Made by a program: the position numbers and the translations under genes. From NCBI GenBank assembly GCA_041390125.1, contig JAWKQN010000021.1, forward strand, positions 6,296-70,295: DNA of 64,000 nt, given 5' to 3'. Every line of letters begins with the position of its first letter. The first letter of the stretch is position 1. Below are positions 17,345 to 25,362 of the stretch, in pieces. The DNA is from Gemmatimonadota bacterium (GTDB taxonomy: Bacteria > Gemmatimonadota > Gemmatimonadetes > Longimicrobiales > Gaopeijiaceae). The notes below the pieces were generated by a model that searched no databases, was not told where the DNA came from, and worked only from the letters and a program-made list of their open reading frames with translations.

Positions 17345-18247
17345 GTGCCCGAACCGGGTCCTTCCCCGATCCACGCCACCTGGGAGCCGCGTCCCCCCGA
17401 CGAGGGCTGGCGGGGCGGCAACGGTGTCGACGAGGCGTCGGCCGTGCTGGACTCGCTCCCGCAGCCGCAGCCCGCGGCCGGCGAGCGTGCCTTCCGCGAC
17501 CGCGTGGCCATCATCAGCGGCGGTTCCAGCGGCATCGGCCGCGCCGTGGCGGTGGAACTGGCCCAACGGGGCGTGCACATCGCCTTCAACTACCTCGACG
17601 ACGGCACCGCCCGCACCCGCCGGGAGGCGCAAGCCGTCGCGGCGGAGCTGCGCCAACTGGAGGTGCGCGTCCTGGTCGACGCCTGCGACGTGCGCGAATC
17701 GGCCGACGTGTCCGCGTTCGTGGCGCAGGCGGTCGAGACGCTCGGCCGCGTCGATATCCTCGTCAACAATGCCGGGATCGGACGGGACCGGGCGCTGTGG
17801 CGGATGTCGGACGACGAATGGCGCGCCGTGCTGCAGACCAACCTGGACGGTGCGTTCTTCTTCACGCGCGCGGTGGCCCCGCACTTCCGGCGGCAGGAGT
17901 CCGGCAAGATCGTCAACGTCGCTTCGGTCCACGGCCTGCGCAGCGAGTTCGGCCTGTCCAACTACGCGGCGTCCAAGGCCGGCCTGATCGGACTCACCCG
18001 TTCGACGGCGGTGGAGCTGGGCCCGGCCAACGTCAACGTCAACGCCGTGGCCCCCGGGTACATCCGCACGACGCGGCTGACGGAGGCCGTGCCGCCCGAG
18101 ATCCTGGATCGTGCGCGGGAGCGCAGCGTGCTCGGCCGCCTGGGGGATCCCCAGGACGTGGCGAGCGTGATCGTGTTCCTGTGCAGCGAGGCCGCTCGGC
18201 ACATCACCGGCGCCGTGGTTCCGATCGACGGCGGCTACCTGCTGTAG
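17345..18247 (+). CDS. Short-chain dehydrogenase/reductase (FabG-like)
   Basis: A 300-aa NAD(P)-dependent oxidoreductase. An N-terminal extension of about 50 residues (Pro/Gly-rich) precedes the Rossmann fold: GGSSGIG (about 58), the NNAG motif (about 140), the Ser-Tyr-Lys catalytic set in VASVHG...SNYAASKAG (about 185-213), and the tail GAVVPIDGGYLL typical of 3-oxoacyl-ACP reductases. GTG 17345 is the best start; the reading frame has no ATG near the domain. The extension is unusual for FabG, so a dedicated reductase is likelier than the housekeeping one. Confidence 0.82.
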   Translation: MPEPGPSPIHATWEPRPPDEGWRGGNGVDEASAVLDSLPQPQPAAGERAFRDRVAIISGGSSGIGRAVAVELAQRGVHIAFNYLDDGTARTRREAQAVAAELRQLEVRVLVDACDVRESADVSAFVAQAVETLGRVDILVNNAGIGRDRALWRMSDDEWRAVLQTNLDGAFFFTRAVAPHFRRQESGKIVNVASVHGLRSEFGLSNYAASKAGLIGLTRSTAVELGPANVNVNAVAPGYIRTTRLTEAVPPEILDRARERSVLGRLGDPQDVASVIVFLCSEAARHITGAVVPIDGGYLL

Positions 18248-18357
18248 CGGCCCCGCGTGCCGACCGATCTGCGCTCAGCGGCGGCCGCCACACCCCGGCG
18301 TTCGAGGAGAGCTCGGGGATCGTGGTGGGGAACGCGATCGACCTGTAGTCCCGCGCC

Positions 18358-18708
18358 TCAGGCCCGCGCCACCGCCTCGCGGATGCGCTCGGCCAGCGCG
18401 CGCGGGATGGTGGGCACCGTGGCGATCGCGTCGGTGTCCGCCTGACGCAGGGCCCAGACCGAGCCGAACGTGCGGCTCAACGCGTCCGCGCGGCGCGGCC
18501 CCAGGCCCTTCAGCTCCAGCCGGGCCAGCCAGCGACGCAACCGCTCCTCCTCCAGCTGCCGACCCAGGTCCGCCGGATCCGACACCGACACGCCGTTCGA
18601 GTGGAGATCGCGCAGGAGGCCCTCCCAGGCGTGGTGGTCCCAGCCGTCGGGGTGGCGGTCGAGGAATCCGTCAACGTGACCCTGCAGGGTCCGATCGTGA
18701 GCGGTCAT
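18358..18708 (-). CDS. Helix-hairpin-helix domain protein
   Basis: A 116-aa protein. The C-terminal half (about residues 62-115) reads as a tandem HhH domain: LKGLGPRRADALSRTFGSVW is a typical first hairpin (GLGPxxA) and IATVPTIPRALAERI a second. The N-terminal half is helical and rich in His/Asp/Trp. HhH domains of this kind bind DNA non-specifically in repair enzymes such as UvrC. There is no nuclease motif, so it is probably a small DNA-binding accessory protein. Convergent with the SDR gene. Confidence 0.7.
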   Translation of the reverse strand: MTAHDRTLQGHVDGFLDRHPDGWDHHAWEGLLRDLHSNGVSVSDPADLGRQLEEERLRRWLARLELKGLGPRRADALSRTFGSVWALRQADTDAIATVPTIPRALAERIREAVARA

Positions 18709-18935
18709 GGGAGTCGTGCGTCGGGGTGAAGGCCCGGGCCGGTCGCCCGGACACGCGTGCCCGCGCAGGGCACGAGCCGTCCCACCAAGCTCTCAGCACG
18801 AGGCCGCCCGGTAAACCCGGCGGGTGCGGCCACACGGTCACGGATCGGCGACGAGCCGGCGGGGACGGCTCGTCCGCGGGCGGGAACCCGCGTGCCGATC
18901 CGGGTCTTCCTGAGGGAGGTCGGCCCGTGCGCTCC

Positions 18936-19136
18936 TCAGGAGCCGACGACGAAGGTGATCTTGCAGTTCACCCGGAAGCGCTGGACCGCGTTGTCGGCGA
19001 TCACGGCCTGGATGTCCTGCACATAGACCGAGCGGATGTTCTTGACGGTCTTGGCGGCTTCCGCCACGGCGTCTTCGATGGCGGATTCGATGCTGGCGCC
19101 TTCGGCGAGGATCTCGATGACCTTTGCGACCGACAT
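18936..19136 (-). CDS. Dodecin-family protein without the flavin-stacking Trp
   Basis: A 66-aa small beta-alpha-beta-beta protein matching the dodecin family: SVAKVIEILAEGASIESAIEDA, then an amphipathic helix, then TVKNIRSVYVQDIQAVI and the closing strand RFRVNCKITFVV. In flavin dodecins a Trp follows the helix in the segment equivalent to NIRSVYV; here no Trp is present anywhere in the protein, so classical flavin sandwiching is unlikely. Related Trp-less dodecins have been described as calcium binders or are uncharacterised. Start ATG 19136, with GGAGG at 19140-19144 on the same strand. Confidence 0.82.
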   Translation of the reverse strand: MSVAKVIEILAEGASIESAIEDAVAEAAKTVKNIRSVYVQDIQAVIADNAVQRFRVNCKITFVVGS

Positions 19137-19215
19137 GGGGCCTCCTTCGGCTGTGAACGGGTAGGACCGGGCAGGGTACTCCAGGGCAGGATGACAGGCA
19201 ACCAGGGGGTGGACG

Positions 19216-19662
19216 TTGGCCTCGAACGTGAAGAAGTCCGACCGCGAGTGGCAGGAGCAGCTCACGCCCGAGCAGTACCGCGTCACGCGGAAGAAGGGGA
19301 CGGAGCGGGCGTTCACCGGCGAATACTGGAACACCAAGACCGCGGGGACCTACCGCTGCGTGTGCTGCGATGAGCCCCTGTTCGACTCCGACACCAAGTA
19401 CGACTCGGGAACGGGCTGGCCGAGCTTCTACGCGCCGTCCAGCCCCGACGCGGTGGAGGAGAAGGACGACCGCAGCCTGTTCATGCGGCGCACGGAGGTG
19501 GTGTGCGCGTCGTGCCAGGCGCACCTGGGGCACGTGTTCCCGGATGGGCCGGCTCCGACCGGGCTGCGTTACTGCCTGAACTCGGCCGCGCTCACGCTCG
19601 ATCCGCGCGAGGCCGAGGCGAGGAAGCCGGACCCGAACGTGGTGGAGGAGCAGGACGCCTGA
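19216..19662 (+). CDS. msrB: Peptide-methionine (R)-S-oxide reductase
   Basis: A 148-aa enzyme that reduces methionine-R-sulfoxide in proteins. Two CxxC zinc pairs (CVCCDE near residue 52 and CASCQA near 97), SGTGWPSF (about 70), HLGHVF (about 102) and the catalytic Cys in RYCLNSAAL (about 120) are all present, so it looks active. It starts with TTG 19216 after AGGGGG. No MsrA is fused or adjacent. Divergent from dodecin, with about 80 bases between them. Confidence 0.93.
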   Translation: MASNVKKSDREWQEQLTPEQYRVTRKKGTERAFTGEYWNTKTAGTYRCVCCDEPLFDSDTKYDSGTGWPSFYAPSSPDAVEEKDDRSLFMRRTEVVCASCQAHLGHVFPDGPAPTGLRYCLNSAALTLDPREAEARKPDPNVVEEQDA

Positions 19663-19683
19663 CGCATCCCCGCGGGCGATGAG

Positions 19684-20727
19684 CTAGCGCACCCCCGCGG
19701 GCGGTCGGAACGCGATCCCCAGCAGATAGCCGCCGAGCGGGCGGCTCCACACGACCGCCCCGCGGACCAGGTCGACGGCCACGACCGTGCCCGGCTCGCC
19801 CGTCCTGCCCTCCAGGGCCACCCAGGCGGTCCGTCCGTCGGGCGCGATGCTCAGCCCGTGCGGATGCGCGGCACCCAGCGGGATGGTCCGGGTGGGCGTG
19901 CCGGCCGCTGCGTCCAGCACGGCGAGCGTGCCGCCGTGGCGATCGGGGACCAGCAGGGCCCCGGTGGACGTCACCGCGATCTGGGCCGGATGCCCTCCCG
20001 TGACCAGGCGGGTCTCCTCCCGACCCTCCGGGTCGAAGCGCACCACCTCCCCGCTCGCGTGCATCCCCACGAAGAAGCCGCTCCCGTCCGGGAGCCAGGC
20101 CACGTTGAGCGGGCGGTAGCGCGGCTGCCCGGGAGGGCCCGGATCGGATCCGGCCGGGCTGCGCGTACGCACCTCCCAGGTCCGGGCGTCCAGCACCAGC
20201 ACCTCGTCGGAGAGCGGACAGGCCACGGCCACCAGGCTCCCGTCGGGGCTCGGGGCGGCGTCATGGGGGGCGGCGCACAGCGGAAGGGTGGTCAGGACGG
20301 TGAGCGTGGCCAGATCCACCACGGCCACCGAGCTGGTGCGCCCCTGTCCGCTGCGCCAGAAGTCCGGCACCAGGGCGCGCGCCCCGTCCGGCGTGATGCG
20401 CACACGCGCAGCGCCCGGCAGGGGGAGGCGCACCCGGCCCACGACGCGCTCGGCGTCGGCCTCCACGGCCCACAGCGTGGGTTCGCCGTGGCCCAGCGTG
20501 ACATACCAGCGCCCCCCGTCGGGGGCGACACCGATGCCGTGGGGCTCGTCCGTCTCGCCGCGCCGCGGGTCGAAGCGGAGGGTGTCGAGGATGGCTCCGT
20601 CGCGCGCGTCCAGGATGAAGACCTGGTCCGTGGAGCCCGACGCGACGTAGAGGCGACCGCCGTCGGCATCGGCGCCGCAGCCGAACAGCCCGGACAGCAG
20701 CAGCACCGCCGGGCAGGCGCGCCTCAG
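19684..20727 (-). CDS. YncE-like beta-propeller lipoprotein (possible CTG start)
   Basis: About 347 aa. Repeated WD/NHL-like blades follow a signal: GVAPDGGRWYVTLG, RITPDGARALVP, APSPDGSLVAVAC, WLPDGSGFFVG, SIAPDGRTAWVALEG. The signal reads (start)-RRACPAVLLLSGLFGC with a lipobox Cys, but the first codon is CTG at 20727, overlapping the TGA of the upstream gene as CTGA. The only canonical alternative is GTG 20706, which leaves no basic residues before the hydrophobic core. Such propellers bind partners or ligands rather than catalyse. It is coupled to the LVIVD-type lipoprotein gene upstream. Confidence 0.7.
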   Translation of the reverse strand: MRRACPAVLLLSGLFGCGADADGGRLYVASGSTDQVFILDARDGAILDTLRFDPRRGETDEPHGIGVAPDGGRWYVTLGHGEPTLWAVEADAERVVGRVRLPLPGAARVRITPDGARALVPDFWRSGQGRTSSVAVVDLATLTVLTTLPLCAAPHDAAPSPDGSLVAVACPLSDEVLVLDARTWEVRTRSPAGSDPGPPGQPRYRPLNVAWLPDGSGFFVGMHASGEVVRFDPEGREETRLVTGGHPAQIAVTSTGALLVPDRHGGTLAVLDAAAGTPTRTIPLGAAHPHGLSIAPDGRTAWVALEGRTGEPGTVVAVDLVRGAVVWSRPLGGYLLGIAFRPPAGVR

Positions 20728-22475
20728 AGTTCGGGACGCACCACCACCAGCCCGTTGTTCATGTCGGAGAGGTAGAGCAGGCCCCGGTGCAGCTGGGGTG
20801 CCCAGGTGCAGGTGCCGTCGGCGCTGGCGCATCCGAATCCCACTCCGTCGTACTGCAGTCCGAAGATCTCGCGACCCTGTCGTTCCAGGTCACCCAGCAG
20901 CTCGCCGCTCACGTCCAGCGCGCGCAGCCCGTTCTCGTACCACGCCAGGTAGAGGACCCCGGTCGCTTCGTCCAGCCAGAAATTGTGGGGCGTGGTGCCG
21001 GCGACGCGGAAGGTGGCCACCTCGCGGGGCGCGCGCAGGTCGCGCACGTCCACCACGTGCATGTAGCCCGGGCTCGAGAAGTCCTCCTCGCCCACGAAGA
21101 CGTACCCCGCATCGGGCCAGTACCAGGCGTTGTGCGTCTGCCCGTTGAGCGCGCCGAGCCGGCTCACCTCCACCGGGTTCGTGGGCGAGCCGCCGGCGAT
21201 GCCGTTGCCCACGTCGAGCACCACCAGACCGGCGTTCCAGTGCGAGAGGAAGGCGAGCCCGTCGCGCACGTAGACGTCGTGGAGGAAGCTGCTGCCGGCC
21301 CAGTAGCTGGCCACCACGGACGGAGCCCGTGGATCGGAGAGGTCCAGCACGCGCATGCCGTTGCCGACACCGTCCACGACCAGGTAGGCGTAGTCGCCCT
21401 CGATCCAGGCGTTGTGCACGCCGCTCTCCAGTCCCGCCGTGTAGCGCGAGAGCACCTGCGGCGCCGCCGGGTCGGACAGGTCCAGCACGGTCACGCCGTT
21501 CAGGCCATCGTTGGAGCCTTCGTGCGTGAGGACCGCGAGCTGTCCGTCCGCACGGACCTTCACGTCGTTGACGGTGCGGGCGTCCACGGTCAGGGTGCCC
21601 ACCCGCACGGGCGCCACGGGGTCGGCCAGGCTCCACACGTGCAGGGCGTCCCCCACGCGGATGGACCCGTTGCGCGCGCGCTGACCCCAGGTGCCGGTGT
21701 AGGCCCACTCGCCGTGCACCCACAGGTCGGAGGTGTGCCGCTCCAGGACGGAGCCCTCGCCGACGCGGACGGCCTGTCCACCGAGGCCGCGGGCCTGCAC
21801 CGTGACGGCCCGCTCCGCGGTCGCGGCACCCACCTGCGCCCGGACCGTGAGCGAGCCCGGCGCATACGCCACGAGCGATCCGTCCGGCGCCACGAAGCCC
21901 GCGCCGGCGGGCGCGACGCTCCACGTGATCGCGGCCGGCGAGAGGGCGGCCCCGGCGCTGTCGGTGGCGCTCGCCACGTAGCGCGCCACGTCTCCCTGAC
22001 GCACGTCGGTCGGGCCGGAGTCGAAGCGGACGGTGGCGCCCTCGAAGCCCTGGAGATCCGCAGCCGTGACGCGGACGTCGAGACGGCGCTCACCGTCCGG
22101 CGTGCGCGCGATGAGCTCGGCCCGGTATTCGCCGGGCTGGAGCAGGGTACCCGCATCCATCCCCACCGTCACCGTCACGGTCTGGCCGGGGGCCAGGGTG
22201 GGCACGTCCGCCGGGGCGGCCGTGAGGCGGGCGCCGGGCACGCTGGCCGATCCTGCGTCCAGCACCGCGCCCGAGCGCAGCTCCACGGGGCCCACGGGCA
22301 GCGCGCCGCGGTTGCTCAGCACCACCGTGCCGGTCCCCGCGGCGTCGAGGCGCAATTCCGCGACGTCGAACGCGAGCGCGCCCTCGGGCCCGGTGGCGTC
22401 CCCGCACGAGAGCCCGCCCGCGACCACGAGGAGCGTGGCGAGGAGCCTGGAGGTGGATGCGCTGCGGAGTTGCAT
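20724..22475 (-). CDS. LVIVD-repeat lipoprotein with Ig-like N-terminus
   Basis: A 583-aa surface or periplasmic lipoprotein: MQLRSASTSRLLATLLVVAGGLSC has the lipobox Cys at 24. Residues 35-260 look like tandem Ig/BACON-like beta domains (DLxLD...GTGTVVLSNRG; VRFDSGPTDVRQGD; ITWSVAPAG). From about 270 there are LVIVD-type repeats: LDLSDPAAPQVLSRY, LDLSDPRAPSVVASY, VVDVRDLRAPREVATF, each with HN-W or HD-Y spacing, forming a propeller. Ends VVVRPEL. Start at ATG 22475 set by the signal. Probably scaffolding or binding; no enzymatic motif. Confidence 0.8.
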   Translation of the reverse strand: MQLRSASTSRLLATLLVVAGGLSCGDATGPEGALAFDVAELRLDAAGTGTVVLSNRGALPVGPVELRSGAVLDAGSASVPGARLTAAPADVPTLAPGQTVTVTVGMDAGTLLQPGEYRAELIARTPDGERRLDVRVTAADLQGFEGATVRFDSGPTDVRQGDVARYVASATDSAGAALSPAAITWSVAPAGAGFVAPDGSLVAYAPGSLTVRAQVGAATAERAVTVQARGLGGQAVRVGEGSVLERHTSDLWVHGEWAYTGTWGQRARNGSIRVGDALHVWSLADPVAPVRVGTLTVDARTVNDVKVRADGQLAVLTHEGSNDGLNGVTVLDLSDPAAPQVLSRYTAGLESGVHNAWIEGDYAYLVVDGVGNGMRVLDLSDPRAPSVVASYWAGSSFLHDVYVRDGLAFLSHWNAGLVVLDVGNGIAGGSPTNPVEVSRLGALNGQTHNAWYWPDAGYVFVGEEDFSSPGYMHVVDVRDLRAPREVATFRVAGTTPHNFWLDEATGVLYLAWYENGLRALDVSGELLGDLERQGREIFGLQYDGVGFGCASADGTCTWAPQLHRGLLYLSDMNNGLVVVRPEL

Positions 22476-22623
22476 GGACCGTCCGGAGGAGGGCGTGCGG
22501 TGCGACTGCGCTTCAGGGAAAGATACGAGATTCCGGGGTCTTCCGTTGCCGGCGCCACGGAACGTCGGGGCGTCGCCTTCTGTAGCACAGGGTGTTCCAG
22601 AGGTCCCCCCCACAGGATGCCCC

Positions 22624-23283
22624 GTGTCTGCCTTCTATCCCCGGACCCACGTCGGGATCGCCGCCCTGGCCGCGTTGGCGGCCGTGGCCTGCGCCAGCAC
22701 GCCTCAGGCCCCTCCGGCCGCCGGAGAGGCCCGTGGCGCCCTGCCCGACCTGGAGGGACGCAAGGTCATGGTGTTCCCGGTCCAGCGTCTGCGGGGCCTC
22801 GACCGGGACCTCGACCCCGCCGCGGAGGTGGCCTACGCCTTCGAGACCCGGGGTGGAGCGGAGTGGATCCTGCCGGCCGACCTGCGCCGGGCCGTCGAGC
22901 GCACGCCCGGCCTGGAGCTGAGCGCCGACGCGCTTCCGGTGGACGTCTTCCTGCGCGCGGAGGTGGACCGGATCGGGGACCCGCTGTTCGGCCTGCTGCG
23001 CCGGATGGCCGCGGTGACCGGCGCCGACCTGGCGCTGGTGCCCGTGGAGGCGCGCCCGGGCGTCGGGCCCGGTGACGCCGCCGACGCCGGGGCCGCGTCC
23101 ACGCTGCGCCGGGTGGAGATCGCGGCCACCCTCATCAACGCGCGGACCGGACGCGTGTTCTGGTTCGGGGTGGTCGACGCGGAGAGCGCGGGTGGGGACG
23201 CCGGCGCGCTGGCGGGCGCCGCCGAGGCGCTGGCGCGGGCCGTCACACCGCGACTCGACCGTCCGCTGCGGGAGGCGCTGTGA
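22624..23283 (+). CDS. Hypothetical lipoprotein
   Basis: A 219-aa predicted lipoprotein; GTG 22624 gives a short hydrophobic signal with lipobox LAAVAC (Cys near residue 22). The mature region (DLEGRKVMVFPVQRLRGLD; ADLALVPVEAR; VEIAATLINARTGRVFWFGVVD) resembles outer-membrane-associated lipoproteins that share an ASP/GNA1162- or CsgG-like alpha-beta core, but that is only a resemblance. The stop TGA overlaps the GTG of the next lipoprotein gene (GTGA), so the two are probably co-translated. Confidence 0.65.
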   Translation: MSAFYPRTHVGIAALAALAAVACASTPQAPPAAGEARGALPDLEGRKVMVFPVQRLRGLDRDLDPAAEVAYAFETRGGAEWILPADLRRAVERTPGLELSADALPVDVFLRAEVDRIGDPLFGLLRRMAAVTGADLALVPVEARPGVGPGDAADAGAASTLRRVEIAATLINARTGRVFWFGVVDAESAGGDAGALAGAAEALARAVTPRLDRPLREAL

Positions 23284-23780
23284 GGGCCCGGGCGTGGGTG
23301 CTCGTGCTGGCGCTGGGGGGGCTGGCCTGCGAGCAGGCGGCGCTGGAGGTCCCTACGGCCGAGGATGTCGTGGCCGCCTACGACTATTCGGGGCGCCTGG
23401 AGGCCGAGATGTCCGGCAACGTGGCCGAGGTCACGGTCTATCAGCCGAACCGTCAGTTGAGCCGCGGGGGCACGCTGTGGGCCAAGGTCGGCCCCTACGT
23501 CTTCCTGTTCAGCCGCGAGACCCAGTCCCTCTTCCAGCAGTGGGGTGGCCTGGCCGGCGTGCGGGTGATCACCCGGGCTCCCGGCGGGCAGGAGGTGGCG
23601 CGGGCGCTGCTCACGCGCGACACCTTCAACGACGTCACCTGGAACGGGGCCATCCTCGCCGCGGCCAAAGCCCGGCGCGACGGGACCAAGAGCCCGGGCC
23701 TGATCGAGGACCTCGTGCTCTTCGGCGAGGATCACACGACCTTCGAGTACTCGTCGCGCTACGTCCGCCCCGGACGTTGA
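23280..23780 (+). CDS. Hypothetical lipoprotein
   Basis: A 166-aa lipoprotein: MRARAWVLVLALGGLAC has a lipobox Cys at 17. The mature part opens TAEDVVAAYDYSGRLEAEMSG and is mostly beta with conserved-looking Trp/Tyr residues; it ends FEYSSRYVRPGR. No family recognised. GTG start overlaps the preceding stop by four bases, and both are probably one transcription unit, about 80 bases ahead of the isocitrate dehydrogenase gene. Confidence 0.65.
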   Translation: MRARAWVLVLALGGLACEQAALEVPTAEDVVAAYDYSGRLEAEMSGNVAEVTVYQPNRQLSRGGTLWAKVGPYVFLFSRETQSLFQQWGGLAGVRVITRAPGGQEVARALLTRDTFNDVTWNGAILAAAKARRDGTKSPGLIEDLVLFGEDHTTFEYSSRYVRPGR

Positions 23781-23862
23781 CGCGCTTGATTCGGCGGCGG
23801 GTGCGGGCGAGAATAGGCCCGCCTTTTCCAGACCCTTCCCGCTTCCGACGAAAGAGCAGGTC

Positions 23863-24879
23863 ATGGCCCGCACCATCACGGTGATTCCCGGGGACGGCAT
23901 CGGCCCCGAGGTGACGCACGCCACGCTCGAGATCCTGGCCGCCGGCGGCGCCCAGCTCGAATACGACGAGCAGCTGGCCGGCGTCACCGCCCTGGAGCAG
24001 GTCAAGGACCCCATCCCCACGCCGACGCTGGAGTCCATCCAGACGCACAAGGTCGCGCTGAAGGGGCCGCTCACGACTCCGGTGGGCACCGGCTTCCGTT
24101 CGGTGAATGTGGCCATCCGCAAGGAATTCGATCTCTTCGCCAACGTGCGTCCGGCGCGCTCCCTCACCCGGGGTGGACGCTACGAGGACCTGGACCTGGT
24201 GCTCATCCGCGAGAATACGGAAGGGCTCTACGTCGGGGTCGAGCACTACATCGGGATGCATGGCGATCCGCGCGCCGCGGCCGAGTCCGTGATGATCATC
24301 ACGCGCTTCGGCGCCGAGCGCGTCATCGAGTACACCTTCGAGCTCGCCAAGCGCACCGGCCGCAAGAAGGTCACGCTGGCGCACAAGGCCAACATCCTCA
24401 AGTACACGCAGGGTCTCTTCCTCGACATCGGGCGCGAGATCGCCAAGCGCTACGAGGGCGAGATCGAGTTCGAGGACCGCATCATCGACGCCACGGCCAT
24501 GCATCTCGTCATGGACCCGCACCAGTTCGACGTGCTGGTCATGGAGAACATGTTCGGCGACATCGTCAGCGACCTCATGGCCGGATTGATCGGCGGGCTC
24601 GGCATGGCGCCGGCGGGCAACATCGGGAAGGACGTGGCCGTCTTCGAGGCCGTGCACGGCTCCGCGCCCGACATCGCGGGCAAGGGCGTGGCCAACCCCA
24701 CGGCGCTGACGCTGGCCGGCTGCATGCTGCTGGATCACATCGGCGATACGGAGAGCGCCACCCGCATCCGCAGCGCCCTGGACGAGGTGCTCCTCGGTCG
24801 GTTGGCGCCCACCCGGGATCTCGGGGGCACCGCGGGTACGCGGGAGTTCACCGACGCCGTGATCCGCGCGATGAAGTGA
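23863..24879 (+). CDS. Isocitrate dehydrogenase, NAD-type (IDH3/IMDH family)
   Basis: A 338-aa beta-decarboxylating dehydrogenase, predicted to oxidise isocitrate to 2-oxoglutarate in the TCA cycle. ITVIPGDGIGPEV opens the protein; NVRP at about 97 and RENTEGLYVGVEH (about 119-131) are the substrate-contact segments; KANILK (about 170) has the catalytic Lys; MENMFGDIVSDLMAGLIGGLG (about 228) has the metal Asp pair; VHGSAPDIAGKG (about 264) completes the site. The length and NVRP motif favour the NAD-linked eukaryote-like type over homodimeric NADP-Icd or LeuB. AGAGCAGG precedes ATG 23863. Confidence 0.85.
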   Translation: MARTITVIPGDGIGPEVTHATLEILAAGGAQLEYDEQLAGVTALEQVKDPIPTPTLESIQTHKVALKGPLTTPVGTGFRSVNVAIRKEFDLFANVRPARSLTRGGRYEDLDLVLIRENTEGLYVGVEHYIGMHGDPRAAAESVMIITRFGAERVIEYTFELAKRTGRKKVTLAHKANILKYTQGLFLDIGREIAKRYEGEIEFEDRIIDATAMHLVMDPHQFDVLVMENMFGDIVSDLMAGLIGGLGMAPAGNIGKDVAVFEAVHGSAPDIAGKGVANPTALTLAGCMLLDHIGDTESATRIRSALDEVLLGRLAPTRDLGGTAGTREFTDAVIRAMK

Positions 24880-25235
24880 AGCACCACGCCTTCTCCTTCC
24901 TGGACCGCTTCCCGGGCGAGAGCCTGACCTGCGTCCGCTGCCTGGAGCGGAAGCCCAAGTCGGAGTTCGACCGGTTGTTGTGGTGCGAGGCCTGCCGCGC
25001 GCGGGCCGCCGAACGCGCCAAGGCGGTCGGCTGGATGGGCGGAGGGGTCATCGCGCTGGTGGTCGGGCTCTACATCTGGCTGGTCGTCCGGCCCACGGGG
25101 CTGATCCCGCAGCTCTGGCTGGCCGCGCTGGTGGCGGTCTATTGGCTGGGCGCCCGCTTCGTGCGCGAGATCGCGCTCGGCGTGATGCGCTACCGGAACA
25201 GCCGGGCCGCCGAGGCCCGGCCCCCCGAGGAGTAG
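24876..25235 (+). CDS. Zinc-ribbon membrane protein, hypothetical
   Basis: A 119-aa protein with two CxxC knuckles near the N-terminus (CVRC at about 19 and CEAC at about 37) forming a small zinc ribbon, then two hydrophobic helices (about 53-70 and 77-95). GTG 24876 overlaps the isocitrate dehydrogenase stop as GTGA, indicating translational coupling, though a functional link is not obvious. Not recognised beyond the zinc ribbon. Confidence 0.65.
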   Translation: MKHHAFSFLDRFPGESLTCVRCLERKPKSEFDRLLWCEACRARAAERAKAVGWMGGGVIALVVGLYIWLVVRPTGLIPQLWLAALVAVYWLGARFVREIALGVMRYRNSRAAEARPPEE

Positions 25236-25362
25236 CCGACCCATCCGCCCACCCCGGGGCCCGCCCGGGGTTCAAGGCGCCCCCCGGCCGATTAGATTTG
25301 GCCGTCCCCACGGGGCCCACGCCGCCCCCTCGCTCCGTTCCACGGTCCCCGAGACGACACGC

